The notes under the pieces: generated by a model
The model's input: the letters and a program-made list of their open reading frames with translations, nothing else
Told to the model about the DNA's origin: nothing
Database searches by the model: none
NCBI GenBank assembly: GCA_031276985.1
Contig: JAISMA010000069.1
Coordinates: 1 to 13,948 of the forward strand
Reading direction: 5' to 3'
Source: Helicobacteraceae bacterium
GTDB taxonomy: Bacteria > Campylobacterota > Campylobacteria > Campylobacterales > SZUA-545
Length of the DNA: 13,948 bases
Translations under genes and position numbers: made by a program
In this document: positions 8,156 through 13,948 of the stretch, piece after piece
Numbering within the stretch: position 1 is the first letter of the stretch
Layout: each line of letters opens with the position of its first letter

Positions 8156-9205
8156 ATGAAACGCGCATTTACTTTAGTCGAGATTGTTTTCTCGATCACC
8201 ATATTAGCCGTTTTATCAATGATTGGCGCGGAGATTGTCGCTCGCGTTTTTGAGCGCTACGCCGCGACGCGAGATATGGAGCGGGCTCAAAGCGATCTGC
8301 GCCGAACGCTTGATATTTTGGCGGCGAGGTTAAGCTACCGAATCAAAAACAGCGCCGTAGCGTTTGATAAAGACAACCTTAGAGGCACGGAGCCGCTTTA
8401 TCAGCCGCAAACTACGGGAGGCTGGAAATGGAACCTCGATGATTTTGAAGTTCTTGAATGGGTTGGAATAGCCTACGAATCGCAACGTGGCAAGGCAACG
8501 ACGACTAGCGGAGGCAGAGTTTTGCCGGGGTGGAGCTCAATCGGCGTTCGCACCGTTTTTGACGATACGACTCCGACTGCCGCCTTGCATGAGTTTAACT
8601 CGACGTTAAGCAATTTGCAAAGCGTCGCCCTGCCTATCGAGCAGGACTTTACAGGCGTCGGCGTCGGCGTCGATCCGTTTGTGAGCGGGGATACCATATT
8701 GGTATTCACGGGTAGAGATTGGCGCGGCGAAACGCCCGCTGGCGATCACTCCACAATGATGGTGGGCACGACAGATAAAAGCTGGAATTGGATACCAGGG
8801 GACGCCAATCATACCGACGCGAGCTATTTTAGGATTAAGCCGATTTCGGAAACTAGTTTTAGGTTAGACCCTAATACTCTCCCCGCCTCGGATGCCGATA
8901 GCAATAAGTTTCACCCGCCTTCTTTTAGCGGCGCGAATAATATGCCAAACTACTTTTTGGCGCGATCGGCGTATGCCGTGTGGGTGGAGAGAGACAATCT
9001 TATGCTGGCGTACAATTTTCGCCCATGGAAGGGCGGCAGATACGACGACGCCGCCACTCCAAAGCAGATACTGCTTAGCGACGTATCCAAATTCTTGTTT
9101 CAGGAATCCGGCGGCGTGCTACGCTTGCGTCTGTGCGTAAAGGCGAGCAGGTGGGTATCCGACGACAACTCTACAGAGTTTTGTAGAGAAAGGAGCGTAC
9201 TATGA
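8156..9205 (+). CDS. Minor pilin-like protein 2 (MshO/PilW/GspJ-type prepilin)
   Basis: A 349-residue prepilin-like protein, the largest of the four. The start at 8156 is chosen over an in-frame ATG at 8126 because it gives a normal short leader (MKRA) directly before FTLVE and lies two bases after the previous stop. The longer form would add ten charged residues and overlap the upstream gene. Glu5 of the mature protein is present, then a hydrophobic helix to about residue 29. The segment after the helix (ATRDMERAQSDLRRTLDILA, then RIKNSA) resembles the conserved post-helix region of MshO/PilW proteins. A C-terminal cysteine pair (Cys327, Cys343) could form a disulphide loop as in many minor pilins. 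The gene ends in an ATGA overlap with the next one. Confidence 0.85.
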   Translation: MKRAFTLVEIVFSITILAVLSMIGAEIVARVFERYAATRDMERAQSDLRRTLDILAARLSYRIKNSAVAFDKDNLRGTEPLYQPQTTGGWKWNLDDFEVLEWVGIAYESQRGKATTTSGGRVLPGWSSIGVRTVFDDTTPTAALHEFNSTLSNLQSVALPIEQDFTGVGVGVDPFVSGDTILVFTGRDWRGETPAGDHSTMMVGTTDKSWNWIPGDANHTDASYFRIKPISETSFRLDPNTLPASDADSNKFHPPSFSGANNMPNYFLARSAYAVWVERDNLMLAYNFRPWKGGRYDDAATPKQILLSDVSKFLFQESGGVLRLRLCVKASRWVSDDNSTEFCRERSVL

Positions 9206-9603
9206 AGCGCGGAGGTTTTTCTTTGATTACCGCCATGATGATGTTGGTAGTTATGGCGACGATCGGCGTGGCGATCCTGAGCATTTCATCTACGGCTTTG
9301 GAGCAAAAAACGCAATCCTTTTTGCGTATGCAAGCCGAGCTATACGCGGGCGTTGGAATGGAATACGCGATTAGCGAACTGCTTAGACGCGGAAAAGACG
9401 ACGGCGGACGCAAACCCGAGCAAATACATATAACAGTCGATCAATTCGACATTAACGTAAGCATTCAATATCCGGGCGGCAACGAAGTCGGTAAGTTGGC
9501 GGAAAATCCCGAAGCGCTTTATATGCTGATAGATACGGTTGTAACGGGCGAAGTCGAGGGGATGCCGATTCGTTACGCCAGAAGGACGGTGCAACTGCCA
9601 TGA
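9202..9603 (+). CDS. Minor pilin-like protein 3 (MshP/PilX/GspK-type, lacks Glu5)
   Basis: A 133-residue prepilin-like protein. The leader MKRGG precedes FSLIT, and position 5 of the mature protein is Thr instead of the usual Glu. Loss of Glu5 is characteristic of GspK and of PilX-like proteins thought to cap the pilus. A hydrophobic helix runs to about residue 30, followed by SSTALEQKTQSF and AELYAGVGMEYAI, which fit the PilX/MshP post-helix pattern (a TTxxEKM-like segment, then an aromatic/Ala-rich helix). The protein is short for PilX or GspK, so it has only a small globular domain. A clear ribosome binding site AAAGGAG (9189-9195) precedes the start, and ATGA overlaps link it to both neighbours. 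Confidence 0.85.
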   Translation: MKRGGFSLITAMMMLVVMATIGVAILSISSTALEQKTQSFLRMQAELYAGVGMEYAISELLRRGKDDGGRKPEQIHITVDQFDINVSIQYPGGNEVGKLAENPEALYMLIDTVVTGEVEGMPIRYARRTVQLP

Positions 9604-10223
9604 GAAAAGCGTTTACTGTAATTGAAATTGTCATAGTCGTCGTGATTGTGGGAATTTTGTCCGTGTTAGCGATTCAGGCTATGTATCGTCCCGATCATTT
9701 GTCCCTAGCGCAAGAAGAGCTGATTTTGCGTTTGCGTTATACACAGCATTTAGCCGTGATGGTCGACAAATTCGACAGCAACGACACGGAATGGAAAACT
9801 AAACGCTGGCGGTTTCATTGCGATAACGGCAGTTTGAAATGTTCCGTTTTCGCGCCAAGCGCCGCGTTGGGAGTAAAAGCGAGCGTTCCGAATTTGAAGA
9901 GCGATTTTGCGATCGATCCGCAAACGCGAAACTATCTAACGGGCGGCTACGGAGCGGTTAGCGAAACAGATGAGCGCGCAATGCCTGAATTGGCGCTAAG
10001 GAATTTCCGCGAGATTGAGGATATAAGTTTAAGCGGATGCGGAACGGGCGCCGATTTAATGATTGTATTCGACGAGATCGGCAGACCATACGCGCCGGAT
10101 GGGGCAAATCCTCCTAAATTGCTTGCGAGTCCGTGCGTGATTACTCTAACGCATCAGGAAGACAAGGAAAACGCCAAAGTATGCATTCAGCCTGAAACGG
10201 GACGCGTTCATAACGACTGCTAA
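9600..10223 (+). CDS. Minor pilin-like protein 4 (MshC/GspH/FimU-type prepilin)
   Basis: A 207-residue prepilin-like protein with leader MRKA and mature start FTVIE (Glu5 present). A hydrophobic helix covers about residues 5-28. The following RLRYTQHLAVM (44-54) matches the conserved Q-LA segment of GspH/FimU/MshC proteins. LMIVFDEIGRPYA (153-165) and the closing strands near ITLTHQ (181-186) and PETGRV (198-203) match the family's C-terminal beta-sheet and F-D-x-x-G-R-P motif. Six cysteines (74, 81, 147, 179, 195, 207) suggest disulphides. The start overlaps the previous gene by ATGA. A decayed copy of its last 51 bases lies directly downstream. Confidence 0.87.
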   Translation: MRKAFTVIEIVIVVVIVGILSVLAIQAMYRPDHLSLAQEELILRLRYTQHLAVMVDKFDSNDTEWKTKRWRFHCDNGSLKCSVFAPSAALGVKASVPNLKSDFAIDPQTRNYLTGGYGAVSETDERAMPELALRNFREIEDISLSGCGTGADLMIVFDEIGRPYAPDGANPPKLLASPCVITLTHQEDKENAKVCIQPETGRVHNDC

Positions 10224-10281
10224 GGCGTAGCGCCAAAGCGTGCGTTGAGCCAGAAACGGAAACGTTCGCGATGACTGCTAA
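10173..10281 (+). repeat. Partial tandem duplication of the 3' end of minor pilin gene 4
   Basis: Bases 10173-10223 (the last 16 codons and the stop) align with 10232-10281 at roughly three quarters identity with a one-base indel. Read in the matching frame, copy 1 gives AKVCIQPETG and copy 2 gives AKACVEPETE; the changes are conservative. Copy 2 has lost the upstream reading frame, so it is a relic. Confidence 0.65.
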
Positions 10282-10285
10282 AGCG

Positions 10286-10311
10286 GCGGGGCATTTATTG
10301 TCTTGCCCCGC
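10286..10311 (+). terminator. GC-rich hairpin after the pilin operon
   Basis: GCGGGGCA (10286-10293) pairs perfectly with TGCCCCGC (10304-10311) across a 10-base loop. It lies about 60 bases after the last stop codon. There is no uridine tract, so it may protect the mRNA 3' end or act with Rho rather than as a classical intrinsic terminator. Confidence 0.45.
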
Positions 10312-10400
10312 TCCCAGCCCAAAGCGCGTCTTCGCGGCATTTGTTATTGTTTTAGGCTATCTTGTCTCGCGCTTGCGTTATATTAGCTAAACGCTCTCCG

Positions 10401-10461
10401 CGTCATTCTCGCAAAGCGCCCGTCGCGAAAGCGGCGCAAAGCGCGAAGGAATGTGGGTATC
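10401..10461. repeat. Degenerate left half of the palindromic repeat
   Basis: CGTCATTCTCGC at 10401-10412 and GAATGTGGGTATC at 10449-10461 keep the order of the left-half arms (CGTCAT.CCCGC and GCGGG.ATC) with mismatches. The loop contains GC-rich inverted motifs. I see nothing else in 10312-10484. Confidence 0.45.
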
Positions 10462-10484
10462 AAAAATAAAAAGTCAAAATCCTT

Positions 10485-10696
10485 CGTATTGCATTGAACG
10501 ATCGATCGCGTGCAATGTCATACCCGCGAAGGCGGGTATCCATTTCTTAAAAAAATCGTAAGCGATCAACATTTGCGAGCGCTTTTAACTTTCTTTTTTT
10601 TGGATTCCCGCCTACGCGGGTATGACGGAGAAAGGGCAGATGCTTCGTCGCGGGAATAACGCTACACGCGATCGATCGATCGCTCAATGCAATACG
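10485..10696. repeat. About 212-bp nested inverted-repeat element (MITE-like)
   Basis: Outer arms are 10485-10512 and 10665-10696. The right arm, reverse-complemented, repeats CGTATTGCATTGA exactly, then one mismatch, then the CGATCGATCGCGTG tract with four extra bases. Inside lie inner arms 10517-10542 and 10601-10626, the left and right halves of the composite repeat. The whole unit could fold into one long stem or into separate hairpins. There is no open frame inside. Confidence 0.7.
10517..10626. repeat. Composite palindromic repeat, copy 2 (compact form)
   Basis: The left half, 10517-10542, has ATACCCGC and GCGGGTAT around GAAG. The right half, 10601-10626, has TTCCCGC and GCGGGTA around CTAC. 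The 58-base spacer is AT-rich and ends in a T tract shared with copy 1. Confidence 0.8.
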
Positions 10697-10709
10697 AACG
10701 TTTTATAAA

Positions 10710-10734
10710 TGGATTCCCGCCTACGCGGGAATGA
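10710..10734. repeat. Solo right half of the palindromic repeat
   Basis: TGGATTCCCGCCTACGCGGG followed by AATGA, nearly identical to 10601-10626. No left half is adjacent. The nearest unpaired left half is the degenerate one at 10401-10461. Confidence 0.75.
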
Positions 10735-10838
10735 AGTAAATGTTGGGTTTACATAAATAATGAAAGCGCCAAAGCGCGAATGACCGCAAAATCATCAGGC
10801 AACGAGCCGAGCGTTTCATGTGCTTGAACGCGCAGATC

Positions 10839-10966
10839 GTCATACCCGCTTTCCTTGTCATGCCCGCGAAAGCGGGTATCCATTATTCATTAAACAATTG
10901 CGGATCGATTGCCAACCGTAAGCACTTGTCATCGCTTCGCGATATTTGGATTCCCGCCTTCGAAGG
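10839..10966. repeat. Composite palindromic repeat, copy 3 (partial duplication and truncated right half)
   Basis: The left side starts GTCATACCCGC (10839-10849), then restarts as a complete left half at 10857-10882, as if one unit inserted into another. The right half begins at 10946 but stops at CCTTCGAAGG (10957-10966), right beside the stop codon of the next gene. The upstream flank TTGAACGCGC..ATCGTC also matches copy 1 at 881-898. Confidence 0.65.
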
Positions 10967-10967
10967 T

Positions 10968-11363
10968 TTAGATTGGCGCTCGTCGCATAAAAGCGTCGAT
11001 CATCGCTTTCGCCTCTTTGCGCCCGACGATAATTCGCACGTTGATATTGGCTTCGTCGAAGGCGCGTTTGGCGTTTTTACATGCTTTAGCGGTTAGCAGA
11101 TCGGAGCAGTCGCTTAAAATCGAGGTCATAACTTTAAGTTCGTCTCGTTTGCTTTCGTAGCCGCAATCGTCTTGCGGTTCGTTTTCGTGTTCGCAACCCT
11201 CTTCGGAAGCGAGATTGACTCGCGGATTGGCGCGGAGATTTTCTAGTTTCGCCGCGCGAAACGCCCCGCTTCCTTCAACGCTAAACACGGCAAAATAGGG
11301 CGCGTGTCCCGCGTTGGCAAAAATCCTTAAACTCTCGTCATGAACGGGAACGGCGATTTTCAT
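10968..11363 (-). CDS. NifX/NifB-type dinitrogenase iron-molybdenum cofactor family protein
   Basis: A 131-residue small cytoplasmic protein. The N-terminus MKIAVPVHDESLRIFANAGH with APYFAVF is the standard opening of the Nitro_FeMo-Co fold (NifX, NafY, NifB C-terminal domain), and the end around NVRIIVGRKEAKAMIDAF fits as well. The usual central segment, where the family has D...C..LL..K, is present as SDCSDLLTAKACKNAK (84-99). A Cys/His/acidic insert sits at residues 53-67 (Cys57, His59, Cys67) and could bind metal. The family carries or inserts iron-sulphur or Fe-Mo clusters, but members also occur without nitrogenase, so the cargo is unknown. AAGGAG lies just upstream. It overlaps the DUF1266 gene by ATGA and is last in the operon. 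Confidence 0.85.
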   Translation of the reverse strand: MKIAVPVHDESLRIFANAGHAPYFAVFSVEGSGAFRAAKLENLRANPRVNLASEEGCEHENEPQDDCGYESKRDELKVMTSILSDCSDLLTAKACKNAKRAFDEANINVRIIVGRKEAKAMIDAFMRRAPI

Positions 11364-12160
11364 AGTTTCTCCTTGTCGTTATTTTTTAGCGCCGCGCCTT
11401 GCCAGCTCTCGCTTTTGAGCGCGCTCGCCGCAATCGAATACAGCGCGTCAAGCCGCGATCCGACGCCGATTTGCATAGCCGCGCCGATCAGATAGCCGTT
11501 TGCGAATTCGCGCCAATTATCATAGCTTGCGATCGCGGCGTCGTGTGCGTTTTTTATAAGCGCCAGCGCCGTTTTTTCCTCTATATAGCCTTTTTGCAAC
11601 GCAAGACGCGCCGCAAGCGTCAATCTACCCGCATCCCACGCCAAAATCCCTTTTTTAAGCGACCGCTCGTCGATTGGAAACAGAGGGTGATTTCTTTTGC
11701 GCGCGATCGCTTTTGCCAGACGATCGGCGGAGTGAATAATCGCCGTCGCGTCCTCTTTGCGTTGCGTTAAAACGGCGTATCGCCGCTCGCGTCTATCGGC
11801 GTATTTCAAAGCAAAAGACAAACTCGTCTCGTAATAGGCGCGATCGCCGCTTCGCCTTAGCCAATCAAGCGTCGAGATCGCCGTCGATTTATCGACGATT
11901 CCCCATTTTTTCAGCTCAAGATCGAGGCGATTGGCGCTTACGCCCGCGTCTAAGCCGTTTGCGAACGCGCCAATCTCCTCGCCGTAGATCAACCCAAGCG
12001 CCAGCGCTTTTGACGACTCGGCGTTAAGCGGCGGCGCGGACGGATTTTGCCTAAACTCTCTGCGCGTTACTCTTTTGGCAAAACGCTTCGCGCGCGGATC
12101 GACATAAACGCGCCACGCCGCGCTAAGAGCTACGCACGCAAAAAGCCAGCTTAAATCCAT
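11360..12160 (-). CDS. DUF1266 domain-containing protein
   Basis: A 266-residue protein of unknown biochemical role. A hydrophobic N-terminus (3-19) is either a membrane anchor or an uncleaved signal. The rest is largely helical and charged. DUF1266 features seen are WGIVDKSTAISTLDWL (86-101), AWDAGRLTLAARLALQKGYI (174-193) and the closing DNWREFANGYLIGAAM (214-229). The family is widespread in bacteria, but its role is not established. Start and stop are shared with neighbours: its ATG overlaps the SPOR gene's TAA by one base, and its TGA overlaps the NifX-like start. This implies coupled translation. Family call is confident; function is not known. Confidence 0.85.
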   Translation of the reverse strand: MDLSWLFACVALSAAWRVYVDPRAKRFAKRVTRREFRQNPSAPPLNAESSKALALGLIYGEEIGAFANGLDAGVSANRLDLELKKWGIVDKSTAISTLDWLRRSGDRAYYETSLSFALKYADRRERRYAVLTQRKEDATAIIHSADRLAKAIARKRNHPLFPIDERSLKKGILAWDAGRLTLAARLALQKGYIEEKTALALIKNAHDAAIASYDNWREFANGYLIGAAMQIGVGSRLDALYSIAASALKSESWQGAALKNNDKEKL

Positions 12161-12666
12161 TACCGATCGAGGCGGTCGATCGCGGTTATAAACGCGTCGG
12201 CGTAGATTGTCCTGATTCGATACAAAGAGGCTTCGGCTTGATTTGCCGATTCAAACGGTCCGACCGCGACGCGATTAAGCTCTTTTGCGAAAACTTTCGC
12301 GACGTAGCCTTCGGCGGTTAGCTTGCGGCTAAGATCGTCGGCGCTTTGCGCGTTTGCGAACGCGCCGATCTGTATCCAAAACGAACCCGTTTCGCCGTCG
12401 CCGATCTTGCCATTGTTTGGCGGCGGCGCGGGCTCAAAGATTGGCTCGGATTGCGCCGTTTCGCCGATCGCTTCGTCGCCGAAAATTGGCTCGATCGACG
12501 GAAGCGGCGTTTTTGGCATGGTCAGCGGCAGATTTGACAGATCTTGGCTGGGAAAACGCCGATCGATTAGGCTTTCATCCTCTTTTGCCCAAGCCTCCGA
12601 ATTGATGAAATTATCGGCGACCAAAACCGCCGCGCAACAGACCGACAAACAAAGAAAACGAATCAT
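12160..12666 (-). CDS. Exported SPOR-domain protein (peptidoglycan binding)
   Basis: A 168-residue periplasmic protein. A signal peptide covers the first ~17 residues (or up to AWA at 25-27); Cys10 and Cys11 are in the h-region, but there is no proper lipobox. A Pro/acidic linker (35-92) leads to a SPOR domain at 94-165 with FWIQIGAFAN, the first strand; then SRKLTAEGYVAKV, RVAVGPF and the final helix. SPOR domains bind glycan strands stripped of stem peptides, often at the division septum. The protein is shorter than FtsN or DamX and lacks their transmembrane anchor form. A good AAAGGAGA ribosome binding site lies at 12671-12678. Its partners here are a glycosyltransferase upstream and DUF1266 downstream; a cell-envelope role is likely but not specified. 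Confidence 0.87.
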   Translation of the reverse strand: MIRFLCLSVCCAAVLVADNFINSEAWAKEDESLIDRRFPSQDLSNLPLTMPKTPLPSIEPIFGDEAIGETAQSEPIFEPAPPPNNGKIGDGETGSFWIQIGAFANAQSADDLSRKLTAEGYVAKVFAKELNRVAVGPFESANQAEASLYRIRTIYADAFITAIDRLDR

Positions 12667-12710
12667 CTGCTCTCCTTTGCAAAATTCTATCGCATAATCG
12701 CCGAAAACGT

Positions 12711-13724
12711 TTATCTCGCGGCGCTTTTAATTGCGGCGTTCCACGCGGCGTATAGCGAGGCGCGATCGCAGATTCTGTCGTTTGCCTCGTGCGCGATAAT
12801 CGCATCGAGTAAAACGGCGGGATACGGTTCGCTATAGCAATTTTGCGGGTTAGCGAGTTCTCCGTCCGCGCTTTGCGTCGTCGCCACTACGCTTACGCCG
12901 GCGGCTATCAGCGCCACCGCCCTTCGCGCCGTTCCGTTTGGCTTCAGCGAGGCGATCACGCCCGCGTCCAGAGCGCAGATAACGCTCAAATCGTCTTTTT
13001 TGATCGTTTCGGCGAGGGCGACGCGGGAGATGTTGTACTGGCGGCAAAGCCGCATAAACGCCGCGATCTGCGCGTCGTCGTAGGTTAAAGCGATTAGCTT
13101 GAGGTTTTTATGGTAGCTGCTCGTTAGCGCCTCGATCAGCAGTTTGTGTCCGCTATGCTCGTTTGGCTCGCCGATAATGCCAATTAGCACGTTTTTTTCG
13201 CTTACGCCAAGTCTTGCGCGAACTTCGGCGCGGTATTTTTGGCGATCGGATTCTTTTAGCGGATCGATTCCGCCATACACGACGCAAACGCGATCGCCTC
13301 TAACGCGATAACGATCGTTTAGATCGTTTTTCACCGCTTTGGATGCGGCGATAACGCATTTGGACTTTCTGACCCACTCGATCTTTTCGCCCACTTCGCA
13401 AACGACGTTGGCGAAATTCGCGCCTCTTAATTGCGTAGCGCCAAGCGGCGTTTTGCCGTAGCTTGCAAGCAGATCGACTCTGAACCTGCTTCGCAACGCC
13501 CTAAACGTGGCTCTTTGGTGCAAACGCGCCAAAAAACCGCTTTTTGGCGACAAAACCGCCTCGATCGGCAACTTGGCTTCTTTCACGTCGCGCTCAATCG
13601 GCGAATTTGATTCCAGCGCGATCCTAACGTCGTGTCCCTCCAGCCGCAAAGCGACGGCTATATTCAGCGCGTGCCAAACGGCGTCGTTGTACTCGCGCTC
13701 GCGGAGCGCAAACAAAATGTTCAT
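12711..13724 (-). CDS. GT-B fold glycosyltransferase (GT4-like), atypical active site
   Basis: A 337-residue cytoplasmic or membrane-peripheral glycosyltransferase. The N-terminal Rossmann half opens with MNILFALREREYNDAVWHAL and a GHDV turn at 30-33. The linker has the signature VVYGGIDP (148-155), and the C-terminal half has IGIIGEPNEHSGHKLLIEAL (181-200). The usual nucleotide-sugar binding motif E-x7-E should fall in SLKPNGTARRAVALIAAG (259-276), but both glutamates appear to be replaced. This suggests an unusual donor site or an inactive relative. Such enzymes usually act in lipopolysaccharide or capsule assembly; acceptor and sugar cannot be read from sequence. An AAAGGG site precedes the start, which overlaps the upstream gene by ATGA. 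Confidence 0.8.
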   Translation of the reverse strand: MNILFALREREYNDAVWHALNIAVALRLEGHDVRIALESNSPIERDVKEAKLPIEAVLSPKSGFLARLHQRATFRALRSRFRVDLLASYGKTPLGATQLRGANFANVVCEVGEKIEWVRKSKCVIAASKAVKNDLNDRYRVRGDRVCVVYGGIDPLKESDRQKYRAEVRARLGVSEKNVLIGIIGEPNEHSGHKLLIEALTSSYHKNLKLIALTYDDAQIAAFMRLCRQYNISRVALAETIKKDDLSVICALDAGVIASLKPNGTARRAVALIAAGVSVVATTQSADGELANPQNCYSEPYPAVLLDAIIAHEANDRICDRASLYAAWNAAIKSAAR

Positions 13725-13948
13725 ATACCCTTTACCAAAAACAAGAATTTCTTAAGCGCTTTAGCGGCTTTTTTATCGATTCGATATTCTAGCCTATTTA
13801 GATATTTGCTAATTTCGTCGGCGGCGATCGCGCTTTTTTTGGCGCGATCTTGAAGTATGTATTGCGGAACGCGCCGCGTCATACGGCGAAAAAACTGCCT
13901 TTCAATCCGCTTGATCAGCCGATCGCCGCTCGTGTAACACAGCCTAGC
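13721..13948 (-). CDS. C-terminal part of an unrecognised basic protein (enters from the window edge)
   Basis: A frame of 75 codons plus stop is open from the window edge to TGA at 13721-13723, so the N-terminus is outside. The visible tail is very basic (many Arg and Lys; RRMTRRVPQYIL and DKKAAKALKKFL) and largely helical, which would suit a membrane-surface or nucleic-acid contact. I do not recognise the family; an envelope or LPS-related enzyme is plausible from its overlap with the glycosyltransferase, but this is context only. Confidence 0.7.
   Translation of the reverse strand, partial: ARLCYTSGDRLIKRIERQFFRRMTRRVPQYILQDRAKKSAIAADEISKYLNRLEYRIDKKAAKALKKFLFLVKGI

Noticed and set aside
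8126..9205. Longer form of minor pilin 2 starting at 8126
   Set aside because: It would place ten charged residues before the leader and overlap the upstream gene by 29 bases; the start at 8156 gives a standard prepilin leader.
10401..10966. CRISPR array
   Set aside because: The repeats are palindromic, of varying orientation and spacing, with no constant repeat-spacer unit and no cas genes.
10818..11096. 92-codon plus-strand frame
   Set aside because: Composed of palindromic repeat sequence plus antisense to the NifX-like gene; no independent support.
11399..11770. 123-codon plus-strand frame
   Set aside because: Lies entirely antisense to the DUF1266 gene, whose family motifs are clear.

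Overview
The window looks like the chromosome of a Campylobacterota (Epsilonproteobacteria) bacterium of moderate GC. This placement is an inference from the lspA protein style, the weak -35 / TACAAT-type promoters and the overlapping small operons; there is no rRNA or other marker here. The flanking genes are rich in the octamer GCGATCGC, which is almost absent from the central block.

Layout. (1) 1-846: the N-terminal part of an unrecognised exported protein (minus strand, cut by the window edge) lies back to back with lspA, the lipoprotein signal peptidase (plus strand). (2) 847-1298: a composite palindromic repeat, then an AT-rich promoter region containing a perfect 8-bp inverted repeat. 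(3) 1299-10223: the main feature, a tightly coupled five-gene plus-strand operon. It encodes a 2068-residue exported, cysteine-rich surface protein followed by four prepilin-like proteins with class III (type IV pilin) leaders. Gene junctions are 1-nt gaps or ATGA overlaps. (4) 10224-10967: a gene-free zone with a decayed partial duplication of the last pilin gene's 3' end, a strong GC hairpin and a nest of palindromic repeats, including one about 212-bp inverted-repeat structure. (5) 10968-13948: a minus-strand operon, read right to left: the C-terminus of an unrecognised basic protein, a GT-B glycosyltransferase, a periplasmic SPOR-domain protein, a DUF1266 protein, and a NifX/NifB-type dinitrogenase cofactor-family protein. 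All but one of its junctions overlap.

Interpretation of the main operon. The four pilin-like proteins resemble, in order, MshD/PilV, MshO/PilW, MshP/PilX and MshC/GspH-FimU type minor pilins. The giant protein's C-terminal third has the pattern of the DUF6701 region of MshQ, from the MSHA pilus system. Ahead of it are a GON/fibrinogen-like module, a DUF11-like module and an N-terminal beta-sandwich-like region. The proposal (inference) is that the four pseudopilins form a pilus-tip priming complex that carries the giant protein as a tip adhesin, a counterpart of PilY1 or MshQ. No major pilin, ATPase, secretin or prepilin peptidase is in the window, so the machine would be encoded elsewhere. 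The scarcity of GCGATCGC and the use of AGA/AGG arginine codons in this block fit, but do not prove, lateral acquisition.
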